Assembly: GCA_022385755.1 (NCBI GenBank)
Contig: MU278348.1
Span: forward strand, 2,423,470-2,487,469
From: Trametopsis cervina
Taxonomy: Eukaryota; Basidiomycota; Agaricomycetes; Polyporales; Irpicaceae
Reading direction: 5' to 3'
Length of the DNA: 64,000 bases
The notes below the pieces were generated by a model. That model had not been told where the DNA came from and searched no databases. It saw only the letters and a list, made by a program, of their open reading frames with translations. This document shows positions 12,011 to 21,793 of the stretch, piece after piece (within the stretch, counting starts at the first letter, position 1; every line of letters begins with the position of its first letter). A program made the translations under genes and the position numbers.

Positions 12011-12964
12011 ATGGCCACTGCAAAGGTCCTGCATACTGTGCCAAGCATCAAGCACGAAACCGTGGACCGTCTCACCACATCCGTCACCTCGTCCGCACCA
12101 CCGTCATTCACCACCGTCTCTGTACACCCATCCTTCAACGACCCCCATGCAGACATCGCGCTGTGCTCGCACGACCAAACCATCTTCCGCGTGCATTCGC
12201 TCATCCTCTCCCATGCCTCAGGCTGGTTCCGCACCCTCTTCTCCCTCCCACAATGTCTACCAACATACAAACCATCCGCCTCGCCCGAAACGATCCACCT
12301 ACTCGAGTCCTCCCAGGTTATCGCGGGCCTGCTGAGCATCGCCACTGGGCTCCCGCTCCCGCCGCTCGACTCTTATGCATACGTCGAGGATCTCCTGCGC
12401 GGCGCGGAAAAATACGACATGCCCTCCGTCCTCTCTGTCGTGCGCCTCGCCATCATGTCCCCGCCGCTGCTCGAGGCGCATCCCATACGCGTGTACGGCA
12501 TCGCGTGCTCATGGGGGTGGACCGCCGAGGCCAAAATCGCGTCCACAAAGACGATCGGGCACGACCTCCTCGCGCCATCTGCGCTCGCGGACCTGCGCAC
12601 CGTCGACGCACCTTACTTGACGCGTCTCATGCTGCTGCACCGTCAGCGACGCGACGCTTTCCGTGCGGGCTTGGACTCGCCCGTGCTATTCTACGCGAAC
12701 GCTCCCGGGGGTGGCGCGAAATGCACGGCGTGTCGGAGGGACGTGACCCACGTCCGATGGACGGAGCTGAAGCACGCGTGGGCGCGCGCGATTGAGCAGT
12801 GCCCGGCGGACGTTGCGTCAAAAGCGGTACTGGGCCGCTCGGAGGTGCATAGGATGTTGGAGGCGACGTGTGAGGGGTGTCATGGAAAGCTGTATGATAC
12901 GGAGGGGACTGTGGCGAAGTTGAGGGAGCTGTTGGACCGGTTGCCCTCTGTGGTGGATCTGTGA
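12011..12964 (+). CDS. BTB/POZ protein, first of three tandem paralogues
   Basis: The chosen start is the ATG at 12011 (MATAKVLHTVPSIKH) in a good context (CAGCCATGG); there is no earlier in-frame ATG in the open frame. It encodes 317 residues in one exon. The BTB domain covers about residues 40-150: VHPSFNDPHADIALCSHDQ, FRVHSLILSHASGWFRTLF, and LLRGAEKYDMPSVLSVVRLA near its end. A helical BACK-like segment follows (VYGIACSWGWTAEAKIAST, LLHRQRRDAFRAGL). The tail has CTAC and, about 60 residues later, CEGCHGKLYD, a four-Cys arrangement repeated in both downstream paralogues and suggestive of a metal site. BTB proteins dimerise, and some are Cullin-3 adaptors; neither role can be shown here. 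It is GC-richer than its two neighbours and is the most diverged of the three. Confidence 0.85.
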   Translation: MATAKVLHTVPSIKHETVDRLTTSVTSSAPPSFTTVSVHPSFNDPHADIALCSHDQTIFRVHSLILSHASGWFRTLFSLPQCLPTYKPSASPETIHLLESSQVIAGLLSIATGLPLPPLDSYAYVEDLLRGAEKYDMPSVLSVVRLAIMSPPLLEAHPIRVYGIACSWGWTAEAKIASTKTIGHDLLAPSALADLRTVDAPYLTRLMLLHRQRRDAFRAGLDSPVLFYANAPGGGAKCTACRRDVTHVRWTELKHAWARAIEQCPADVASKAVLGRSEVHRMLEATCEGCHGKLYDTEGTVAKLRELLDRLPSVVDL

Positions 12965-13139
12965 AGATGAGTTGCTGATTCTCGTTTCTGCCTAAGGATG
13001 GTCCAGCGTTTGCAGCGAACAAAGATGAAACTTCGGATGCTGCGTCATTGCTTTTCGAGCGCATAACGTAAAGATTGACTGTTCTTCTGTATCATACGTC
13101 CGCATTATGAGAACGGTCCTGTTAGTCGGTGACACATGT

Positions 13140-13157
13140 CTGTCACATCAGTAACAC
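13140..13157. promoter_or_regulatory. Imperfect palindrome upstream of the second BTB gene
   Basis: CTGTCACATCAGTAACAC lies 100 bp before the ATG at 13257. It matches a perfect inverted repeat in front of the third BTB gene except at two positions of the right arm. Shared ancestry of the duplicated promoters or a transcription-factor site would both explain it. Confidence 0.35.
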
Positions 13158-13256
13158 CCCGTGTTAACTCCCCGCAAGGAAGCGGCACGATAAGTAGACT
13201 TGCTGGTGTAGTGTTGGCGGTGGACGATACCAGTACAGTACCTTCACTGTCTCACA

Positions 13257-14186
13257 ATGTCAACCGTCGCGGACGCAAAGGAGATACCTACCCCGACAAC
13301 TAAACCGTCCGTGCATCCAAACTTTGCCGACCAAACTGGCGACGTTGTCCTCCGCTCGAGCGACGACACGCTATTCTACACCCATTCCCTCCTGCTCTCC
13401 CAAACATCGAAATGGTTCCGCGGGATGTTCACCCTTCCTCAACGTCCTCTTCCCGACCACGAACCTGTGGAGCCTAACAAGTCCGGCTTGCCATTGCCAG
13501 AGACCATCAGCGTGTCCGAGTCTGCCAAGGTGCTGGCCGGTCTGCTCGGTGTCGCGAGCGGCTTGCAGCTGGGTCCCTGGAGCGACATTGACCACCTGAA
13601 CGACATCCTTTGCGCCGCGGAGAAATACGAAATGCCTCACGTGATTACCACCGTCCGCATCGTGCTCTCGAGCCTCACGCTACTTGGTCTGCGGCCGGTG
13701 CGCGTGTACGGTATCGCGTACTCGCGAGGGTGGACAGAGGAAATGCAGTTGGCGGCGGGGCAGGCGGTGACCAACTGCGATCTTCTGTCGGACGCAGGGA
13801 ACATCACTTCGGATCTGGAAAAGGCGGACGGCGTAGCTGCCGTGAAACTGATGCTGCTCCAGCGGCGCAGACGAGATGGTTTCCGCACGTGGCTGAAGGA
13901 GATAACCAAGGAGCTGCATTCTACATGCTCCAGCTGTAAATGTAGCCTGGACCACAAAGCATGGCGAAATTTAACGGAGGTGTGGTCACAAATGGACGTC
14001 ATCCCGGCCAATTTTTTCCGCTTTCAGGGTGACTCACGACCCCTGCTGTACAAAGTTATCGACTCAGAGTGCCCAGATTGTCATCTTCGATTATACAATA
14101 GTGATTTCTTTGTGGAACGCTTGGGTATTACCTTATCTTCGCTACCTCATGATGTATCGGTTGCTGCTTCAAGTAAAGTATTGTAG
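13257..14186 (+). CDS. BTB/POZ protein, second of three tandem paralogues
   Basis: Single-exon gene of 309 codons. The ATG follows TCTCACA, the same 5' context as the third copy (TCTCACAATGTC). The BTB domain covers about residues 20-135: VHPNFADQTGDVVLRSSDD, FYTHSLLLSQTSKWFRGMF, ISVSESAKVLAGLLGVASG and LCAAEKYEMPHVITTVRIVL. The BACK-like part reads VYGIAYSRGWTEEMQLAAG and LMLLQRRRRDGFRTWL. The C-terminal Cys pairs are CSSCKC and CPDCHLRLYN. It is clearly closer to the third copy than to the first: the GDVVLR(S/A)SDD, WFR(G/E)MFTLPQRPL and ISVSE(S/P)AKVLAG blocks are nearly identical. Function is unknown. Confidence 0.88.
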   Translation: MSTVADAKEIPTPTTKPSVHPNFADQTGDVVLRSSDDTLFYTHSLLLSQTSKWFRGMFTLPQRPLPDHEPVEPNKSGLPLPETISVSESAKVLAGLLGVASGLQLGPWSDIDHLNDILCAAEKYEMPHVITTVRIVLSSLTLLGLRPVRVYGIAYSRGWTEEMQLAAGQAVTNCDLLSDAGNITSDLEKADGVAAVKLMLLQRRRRDGFRTWLKEITKELHSTCSSCKCSLDHKAWRNLTEVWSQMDVIPANFFRFQGDSRPLLYKVIDSECPDCHLRLYNSDFFVERLGITLSSLPHDVSVAASSKVL

Positions 14187-14561
14187 CAATAGAGTGTAGA
14201 GTGTTGTGAATTTGTTGAATGGAATACCATTACCGCCGCAGTTGATTTTTGTCTTGTGGTTGAAGGAAGGCGTTCAACGAGTGTACACATGAATGTAGTC
14301 TCCCCGAGGCAGACGAGAAGGGTTCAACTTTCAGCGAGGTGAGAGAGCGATCCAAACTAAAGCTGCATCATTTTTCCTGATACTGTAGCCTGAACGGCAT
14401 GTCCCAAATGGATCATGATCCTCACCCACCGAATCAAACCAGTACTCGGTGTTGCCCAATAGATGTATTGCAACAGGTATGTATTTTGTTCAAGACACGA
14501 CCTCTGGTGTCTTTATTGCCTATAAATTTGTATCGTTATTGGTCCAAGCGATGGCACGCGT

Positions 14562-14579
14562 CTGTCACATCAGTGACAG
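14562..14579. promoter_or_regulatory. Perfect 7-bp-arm palindrome upstream of the third BTB gene
   Basis: CTGTCAC-ATCA-GTGACAG is a perfect inverted repeat with a 4-bp spacer, 79 bp before the ATG at 14658. A near copy precedes the second BTB gene. The symmetry suggests a dimeric DNA-binding protein, but this is inference only. Confidence 0.4.
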
Positions 14580-14657
14580 TTGCAAGGTAAGTACTGTATT
14601 TGCTCACACTGGTTTTGGTTTGACTGTGGACTATATCGATCTCTTCATGATCTCACA

Positions 14658-15533
14658 ATGTCGACCAGCACAGATGTGGAAAGTTCTACCTCAACCACCG
14701 CACCGTCCCTGCACCCAGACTTTGCTGACATGACTGGCGATGTCGTCCTCCGCGCAAGCGACGACGTGCTGTTTTACACCCACTCCCTCGTACTTTCCCT
14801 ATCCTCGAGATGGTTCCGCGAGATGTTCACTCTCCCTCAACGTCCTCTCACTGAGTACGAACTTGGCCGGCCTAGCAAAACAGGCGTGCCGGAGACTATA
14901 AGCGTATCCGAACCCGCTAAAGTGCTGGCCGGTGTGCTCGGGGTTGTAAGCGGTCAGCCGCTGCCTTCCTTGCACGACATCGATTATGTGGACGATCTCC
15001 TTCGCGCCGCGGAGAAATACGAGATGCAGAGCGTCATATCCCTTGTACGTGTAGCTGTCATGATGCCTGGCTTTCTGAAGACACGGCCGGTGCGAGTGTA
15101 TGGCATCGCCAGCTCTCGTGGATGGGCAGAGGAGGCGCAGATAGCGTGCGAGGGGGCCGTCACAGTGGACTTATTATCAAACGAGAAAGGAGTTGCGCAG
15201 GAGGACCTGGAGAAGGTGGATTCCGTGCATCTTATACAGCTGCTGGTGCTGCAACGCCGACGACGCGAGAAGTTTCGGGGGGAGCTGAGCATGGGTATCT
15301 TCGCGGCACGCAGACTGTATTGTTCAAACTGCGGCTCCTCGGTACAGGACGAATCATTGTCTACTGCGAAGGAGGCGTGGTTGGGGCTGGAATTGATTCC
15401 ACCAAGTACCGCCGGCCTTTCAGACCCACAGCTGCTGTATGATATTCTGGAAGCTGAATGTGGTAACTGTCCAACCAAACTGTATGACGCTGCCGATGTC
15501 TTATCGCATATAGAGAAGGCGTTGAAGGGGTAG
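14658..15533 (+). CDS. BTB/POZ protein, third of three tandem paralogues
   Basis: The ATG at 14658 (MSTSTDVESSTSTTAPS) has the same TCTCACAATGTC context as the second copy. The frame is open further upstream, but without an ATG. It encodes 291 residues in one exon. The BTB domain covers about residues 15-130: LHPDFADMTGDVVLRASDD, FYTHSLVLSLSSRWFREMF, ISVSEPAKVLAGVLGVVSG and LLRAAEKYEMQSVISLVRVA. It continues with VYGIASSRGWAEEAQIACEG and LLVLQRRRREKFRGEL. The C-terminal Cys pairs are CSNCGSS and CGNCPTKLYD. Conserved spacing of the two pairs across three copies whose intervening sequence has drifted suggests selection on them. Role unknown. Confidence 0.88.
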   Translation: MSTSTDVESSTSTTAPSLHPDFADMTGDVVLRASDDVLFYTHSLVLSLSSRWFREMFTLPQRPLTEYELGRPSKTGVPETISVSEPAKVLAGVLGVVSGQPLPSLHDIDYVDDLLRAAEKYEMQSVISLVRVAVMMPGFLKTRPVRVYGIASSRGWAEEAQIACEGAVTVDLLSNEKGVAQEDLEKVDSVHLIQLLVLQRRRREKFRGELSMGIFAARRLYCSNCGSSVQDESLSTAKEAWLGLELIPPSTAGLSDPQLLYDILEAECGNCPTKLYDAADVLSHIEKALKG

Positions 15534-16633
15534 AGTGGACTTGTATGATACAGCGACCGGGGATGTCAGCGGAAGCGTGCTGCTACAGCGATTGTACACA
15601 TAAAAATGGTCTAGAGAGCTATGAAAACCGTTCGAGGTTGAGCGTCATATCGATAGAGTTTGGATACATACCACGAGTCGACGTCGCTACCCAAGCCCTC
15701 CTTTCCTGGTCAAGTGCCTTCCGCGAAGCTGTATGACGCGATATCATCTTCTCCCTATACCGTCCTCGTCCCACAATTGAAAGCCAGGAAACATGAACCG
15801 CCGAGAGACACCGGATCAGCCTCAGAAGGTTTGTCCAGCTGTCCATATAAGACCTCAGATGGGCGGTGCGAGGATGACAGGGTGCGAAATCCGGTGACTA
15901 AACCTCCGCGCAGCTTCTCCTGACGTCGAGGCTATGGATTGACAAGACGCAGCGAGATAGTGTAGTTTGTGAATAAGCGCATCGTCAGTGCTGCCTAAGG
16001 GTGGTAACGTGCTAGATGATGGATTAGAGAACACAAAAGGCGAGGTTATCTATGCGCTTAGGTAATCGAAATGGATCCGTGGGTGATCGATCCTGCCAGC
16101 TGAACGCGACGTTCTCGAGATGGAACACCCGCAATGTGGTCTTTCAATGCACTGCCTCCGCGAGGACTCGAGTGAGAACCCTTGAAGAGTCTAGTTTATC
16201 GTATGGTGAGATTCACCTCTGGATCATCGTGAGCGACGGTAACTCGAGTCGCAAGAATTCATTCTCACCGTCCATTCACTACAGTAGGTTCAAGCACAAC
16301 CTGATACCGCCGGATTTGGCACACCAATGACACAGCACGCATCTGACAGATTTCCTCCGAAGTCTAGTGGGCGGTGAAAGCTGACTAGTATGCTGTCAAG
16401 AGCCAATGGTGGCTCGGCGCCCATGAGAGGGGCACAACTGCGCGTATAGAGCTCCTCGGATGGCTGATCAACCCCTCCAGTCTCGGGCACGTGAGCCTAC
16501 GATCGTGGTGTACTGTGTTTGCTTTGGCCGTCCTACAAAAGGGGCCACAAGAGGCCCAGAGTCGACACCAGCATCTCATCCTCTCCTCTCCCCTCACCAG
16601 CTTGCCCCCCAACTCAGCACTTCTTAGCTCATC
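15534..16633. other. Intergenic region between the BTB and GST arrays
   Basis: Only short, overlapping open frames occur here and none has a recognisable domain. I looked for remnants of a further BTB or GST copy and saw none. The right part must contain the promoter of the first GST gene. I see no clear TATA element close to 16634, unlike in front of the second GST gene. Confidence 0.45.
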
Positions 16634-17739
16634 ATGTCTCCTACGGTACGCACACAACGCATTCACATACATTGCCCGTCTGACAAAACCATCTACAGCT
16701 CTACACCTTCGGTCTCTCCGTCTGGGGCGCTGTCGCTGAGCTTGCAGTGTACGTAGATCTCATACTTTCCGCGGCGTCCAAACGTTTCTCACCTTACCAC
16801 TGCAGTGCGGAGCTCGATGTCCCCGTCGAACAGGTCTCGATCAGCGTCGCCGAGGGCGAGAACTTCAAGCCCGAGTACCTCAAGATTGTACGTGCACCTA
16901 TGACTCCCGATTGCGCATATATCCAACTCACACGCCGCGTTCCGTACAGAACCCAGAGGCTACCGTCCCCAGTCTTGTTGCTGAGGATGGCAAGGCTTAC
17001 ACCAACAGCACCGATATCGTCAAATACATCATTAGCATCGCACCCAAGAAGGTCGCTCCGGGTAATGCAGAGCTGATCGCCAAGGTACACGAAGATGGTA
17101 TTGATCCCAACTTTGTTCTCCTTACTGCTGTGAGTGTCCTACGGACCTGTGCCTCTTCTAGCAGCATCTCACGCATATATCCACCAGCGCAACGACGAGG
17201 AGTTTGCCAATGCCCAGAAGGGTTTTGCCTATTCCTATGTCAACAATCGTGAGTACACATACCACCGCATATACCCAATATTCCAGCTCACAAACATCAT
17301 CTCCTTCTCAGGTCAGAACTCTCTTCAAAAGCACTCTGCCTCGCCCGAAGGCGCACCCTTCACCGACTTTTACGCCAACAAGCTCGTCGGCAACACCAAG
17401 CTCGTGAAGCTTTTCAACGGAGAGGTCCCCAACGCAGAGTGGTACGAGATCTCGACTAAGCACTGGAAAGCTGTCGTTAGCTTCATCACCGACTACCTCC
17501 CAACCGTCCTCCCCGAGTCAGGCTTCATCGATGGGGCCGAGCCGGGCGAGGACGACTTCCATGTCGGCGCGTGGCTCACGCGTGTCACCTGGGTCGCTGG
17601 CGCGACGAACGCTCCCGAGGGCCTCAAGCCGATTGAGAAGGAGCTTGGGGGCCCCGTTCCGGAGAAGGTTGTCAAGTACTGGCAGGCCTGGCAGAAGAGG
17701 CCGAGCTTCCAGAAGGTGTACGAGAAGACTCTGCACTGA
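16634..17739 (+). CDS. Glutathione S-transferase-like protein, first of three tandem paralogues
   Basis: Six coding exons read by splice signals: 16634-16645, 16699-16748, 16806-16887, 16950-17129, 17188-17248 and 17312-17739. They sum to 813 nt, or 270 residues. The N-terminal thioredoxin-like half begins MSPTLYTFGLSVWGAVAEL. Ser11 is the likely position of the thiol-activating residue in Ser-type GSTs. It continues with NPEATVPSLVAEDGK (the TVP cis-Pro loop) and STDIVKYIIS (glutathione gamma-glutamyl contact). The helical C-terminal half has LPESGFIDGAEPGEDDFHVG, AWLTRVTWVAGAT and RPSFQKVYEKTLH. Such GSTs conjugate or reduce electrophiles in the cytosol, often in response to plant or lignin compounds; the substrate here is unknown. 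The first coding exon is only 12 nt. Confidence 0.88.
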
Positions 17740-18592
17740 TCGCTGGCTCTTTGGGAACGCATTGATGAGTACTATATGGATTACTTGTACTATTAAAAAT
17801 GAATTCTTTTAGTGTTGTAGTTATCATGTCTCTGTTATCACGAATATTATCTATTATTGACGAACGCATGGGCGGCAGCGAGGCCTGATTCGGAGGATGC
17901 CCGCTCATTGGAAGACTCTTCAAATACGCCACAAGGATGGGTGTTTCTGTATTTGGGTCGAGCTGAAGGCCTTGGGTTCGAAGACGGGCCGGTGGAGATG
18001 TTACACTAGCGGCTAGTCTGCGGCCTCGACAACTTGCCCTCCGCACCCCCATCAATTCGCCACACCTGATTATTGTTCCCGCCTCAGGTATCATCACATA
18101 CCCGACGGCCAGCAGTGCCAACGACACTGCCGGTGAAACTGTCAGTCATCAATACTACTGCACTGACACCGTACAGCTTTTCGAGTCATTTCGACGACAA
18201 GGAATACACCAGTAGTGCATGACCTTGGTGAGACCGGACTCCACAAGTTTGCTGCGTTCTACTGCCTTGGCTGACACATCCCCAACTTTTGAAGAAATTA
18301 AAATGGTCTTTGCTTACACATCCCAGCTCTTGAACTAATCAACAGGGAGCAGCCGACTGCTGGCGCGTCACATATCGGCAAGCAGCTCATTAAAATCGTG
18401 ATGCAGACGTGGACATACGTACCCACAAGCGTAACTGCAGCGCTCGATTCTGATCGCCCGATCTAATCGCGTAAAGTCGCTGATGCGGCTACCGTCTGTC
18501 TAGCATGAAACGGCCACCAAGCGTGCATGGCATAGCGTGCTCGATATGTGATCAGCAGTGCGGCATGCCCTCGCTGGGACCGGGACGAGACT
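17740..18592. other. Intergenic region and promoter of the second GST gene
   Basis: No coding sequence is supported. The first 100 bp are A/T-rich, with AATGAATTC and GTTATCATG stretches, as expected of a 3' UTR of the first GST gene. The right end leads into the TATA element of the next gene. Confidence 0.45.
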
Positions 18593-18600
18593 ATATAAGG
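18593..18600 (+). promoter_or_regulatory. TATA box of the second GST gene
   Basis: TATATAAG in the context GACTATATAAGGGTC lies 82 bp before the ATG at 18682, a normal distance for a strong fungal core promoter. The other two GST copies show no equally good element in the same place. Confidence 0.6.
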
Positions 18601-18681
18601 GTCCGTTCAAGATTGAGAGCGATCAGTATCGCATCGTCTCTTACATCTCTCAACCGTCTACTCGTTCATCTATACCTCACA

Positions 18682-19779
18682 ATGTCTCCTAAGGTGCGCA
18701 CCGAACGTCTGCATCGATATCGCGAGCCTCACTGACCTGCTCGACTTACAGCTCTACACCTTTGGTCTCTCCATCTGGGGAGCCCTCGCCGAGCTCGCCG
18801 CGTACGTCCTTCTCCTCCCTATTCCCGCGCGAACACTAGCTGATCCCTACGTATAGCGAAGAGCTCGAGGTCCCAGTCGAGCTGGTCCAGGTCGCAGTCG
18901 CTAACGGCGAGAACTTCAACCCCGAGTTCCTCAAGCTCGTACGTGCAACCTGCAGCCCATCCGCCACTGATATCTCACTGTTTGCTCCTACAGAACCCTG
19001 AGGGCACCGTCCCCACGCTCGTCACCGAAGACGGCAAGAAGTACACTAGCAGCACCGACGTTGTCAAGTACCTCCTCAGCGTTACGTCCAAGAAGACGAC
19101 CCCTGGAAACCCGGAGATCTACAACAAGGTCCACGAACCGTCGATTGACCCCAACTTCATCCTCCTCGCCACTGTAAGTCCTTCACGCCTGCGCGACAGT
19201 ACTCGACAGCAGCTGAGACACGCATCTATCAGCGCAACGACGAGGAGTTTGTGAAGGCTCAGAACGGCCTTGCCACGGCGTTCGTCTCCGGCCGTAAGTA
19301 CACCCGCCTACTCGACAGACCCATATCTCACCCCGTTCACGCTCACTACAGGCAAGGCTGCTCTGGAGAAGTACTCCGCCGCCCCCGACGCCGCCCCCTT
19401 CCTCGAGTTCTACACTAACAAGCTCGTCGGTGTCAACCACCTCGCCAAGCTCTTCGGTGGCGAGGTCCCCACCGCTGACTGGTACGCCCTCTCCACCAAG
19501 CACTGGGGAGACATCGCCACCTTCATCAATGTCGATCTCCCTGCTCTCCTCCCTGAGTCCGGCTTCATTGATGGCGCTGAGCCGGGTGAGGATGACTTCC
19601 ACGTCGGCGCGTGGCTCACGCGTGTGTCGTGGGTTGCGGGTGCCACGAACGACCCTGAGGGACTGAAGCCCATCGAGAAGGAGCTCGGGGGTCCGGTCCC
19701 CGCTAAGGTCGTGGCGTACTGGAAGGCTTGGCAGAAGAGGCCCAGCTTCCAGAAGGTGTACAAGCAGACTCTTCACTGA
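18682..19779 (+). CDS. Glutathione S-transferase-like protein, second of three tandem paralogues
   Basis: Coding exons 18682-18693, 18752-18801, 18857-18938, 18994-19173, 19233-19293 and 19352-19779 have exactly the same lengths as those of the first copy (12, 50, 82, 180, 61, 428 nt), giving 270 residues. It begins MSPKLYTFGLSIWGALAEL, so the putative active-site Ser11 is kept. NPEGTVPTLVTEDGKKYTS and STDVVKYLLS form the glutathione-site loops. The C-terminal half has EPGEDDFHVGAWLTRVSWV and ends RPSFQKVYKQTLH. Codons are strongly C-ending (CTC, GTC, AAG, GAG), more so than in the third copy. With the clean TATA box this suggests it is the highly expressed member. The substrate is unknown. 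Confidence 0.9.
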
Positions 19780-20681
19780 GCACTAGAAGGCTTGAAGCCC
19801 CATGAACGTTGTTGTGTAAGAGACAGGTTGTGTTGCAATGTAATATCGTGATTTCTTTGGCCGCTAGGCATATACGATGCGCAATAGTGCGAGGCGAGAG
19901 TAATGGACGTAACAAGTATCGCACTAAGCAGATACAAATCTGAACATGATTACTTGGTCGCTTTTGGATTTAAAGAGTGTAGGAAGTGGTTGCGCCACAA
20001 CGGCCACGATTCCTCGATTTGGCAAAGCGCTCGGAAGGGACGCCCACGGCCCGATCTTGCCCGCAAGACTACGACAAAGATTGAGTGTCGCACCTTGTTC
20101 TGCGTCTCTCAGCTTGATGTTCGTCAGATAGCTGGTCGGATGATCGAGTGGGCTATGAGGGTGCATTGTAATCGATTTGACTAACCACAATGAGTAGACT
20201 GCGCAGGTACAATGCGGCATCAGTGGTTTCTTGTCGATCCTCCAATTGCCGAGCCGTCCAGGGGAAATCATGCGGCCGAACAACCACGGATCAACTGTAA
20301 AGGCTCTCCGCAACATTCACGTTCTAACTACGCCCCTTTACACGCTCGTACAGACCACGGGACGTCAATTTCCTCCATCTCGGAGCTGCTGTGCGACTGG
20401 TCCGATGTCGATTGGGAGCAGTGCACACAAGTGACTCGACGCGCTCAGATCGCACCACTCGTGCAGAGCTTTTCTGTGTTTGGATGTATCGATATGAAAG
20501 GGGCGTAAGGTGGATTGGATAACGTCTACGGCCGAGGCGGAGTTGAGTCAATGATGGTATGTCGTCAAGTTGAGGTACTACGATTGACGGCGGTACAAAT
20601 TGAAAGTCGCTTAATCCTCCGAATCCATACTGACGTCGCATCTTCTCTGTGTTCGCAAGTCTTTGAATCAAACAGTCCACC
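19780..20681. other. Intergenic region between second and third GST genes
   Basis: Short overlapping open frames on both strands lack any recognisable domain. I saw no TATA element comparable to that of the second copy, and no repeats. Confidence 0.45.
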
Positions 20682-21793
20682 ATGTCTCCTAAGGTGTGCA
20701 TCCAGCGCGTTCAGCTACAATTTGGACCACACTTATAGGGTTGTATGTGCAGCTGTACAGTTTTCGTCTCGCCGTATGGGGAGCTGTCGCAGAACTCGCA
20801 GTGTACGTGTCCGCGCATTTGCACTTCAAATGAGAGGACGGTTTACATCCTCACATTCTCAAATACAGCGCAGAACTTGCGGTCCCTGTTGAGCACATCT
20901 CCGTCAGTCTCGCCGATGGAGACAACTTCAGCCCCGAATACCTGAAGATTGTACGTGATTCCACTACTCGCGTACAGCTATGCGCTCACCGATATATTGT
21001 GCAGAACCCCGCGGGCACCGTCCCCACCCTCGTGACTGAAGACGGCACGACGTACTATAACAGCACTGACATCGTCAAGTACCTCGTCAGCGTTGCGCAG
21101 CGAAAGGCAACGCCCGGGAATCCAAAGACAATCGCCATAGTTCATGAAGACCGAATAGATCCCAACGTCCTCATGTTTGCCCTGGTGAGTTGCCTGTGCT
21201 TGCATGTTATGGCTATGTGCACCTAACGCGTCTTATCACTAGCGCAATGATGACGAGCTGGCCAAAGCGAAGAGCCGCTTCACGTGTATTCTGATCGCTA
21301 ACCGTGCGCACCCATAATTATCATCATGACGGGCTCACCTAATAACAGGATGACCATATCTCCAGGATATAACGCGCTGAAAAATTACGCCGCTTCCCCC
21401 GAGGGCGCACCCTATTCAGACTTCTACACCTCTAAGTTTGCGTTCGACAAACCGCTTCTAGACATCTACAACGACGAAGCGTCCCCCTCCGCCTGGTACG
21501 CCCATTCGATAGAGCACTGGAAGAGAGTCGTCAGCTTCATCAACGATGAGCTCTCCGCTCTCCTTCCCGAGTCCGGCTTCATTGGCGGTGATGAGCCGGG
21601 CGAGGACGATTTCCACCTCGGCGCATGGCTCACGCGCGTGGTATGGCTTGCAGGGGCAACTAAGGACCCCGAGGGCCTGAAGCCAATCGAGAAGGAGCTT
21701 GGTGGGCCGGTCCCGCCTAAGGTAGTGAAGTATTGGCAGGCTTGGCTGCAAAGGCCTAGCTTCCAAAAAGTCTATGAGAAGACGCTTCATTGA
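20682..21793 (+). CDS. Glutathione S-transferase-like protein, third and diverged tandem paralogue
   Basis: Coding exons 20682-20693, 20753-20802, 20869-20950, 21005-21184, 21243-21303 and 21366-21793 again give 12, 50, 82, 180, 61 and 428 nt. A competing acceptor at 21348 would change the frame, and the one at 21365 restores the family length. The start reads MSPKLYSFRLAVWGAVAEL. The Gly-Leu-Ser of the other two copies is Arg-Leu-Ala, so the putative active-site Ser11 is Ala. NPAGTVPTLVTEDG and STDIVKYLVS are kept. The C-terminal half has GGDEPGEDDFHLGAWLTRV and RPSFQKVYEKTLH. Intact reading and conserved splice sites argue against a pseudogene. It may use another residue, bind rather than convert its ligand, or be specialised. 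Confidence 0.87.

Noticed and set aside
21349..21365. Alternative acceptor at 21348 for the last exon of the third GST
   Set aside because: It would add 17 nt and change the frame. The acceptor at 21365 gives the exon length (428 nt) shared by the other two copies.
12011..21793. A biosynthetic gene cluster built around the GST genes
   Set aside because: No backbone enzyme (PKS, NRPS, terpene synthase), P450 or cluster transporter lies nearby; the neighbours are housekeeping genes.
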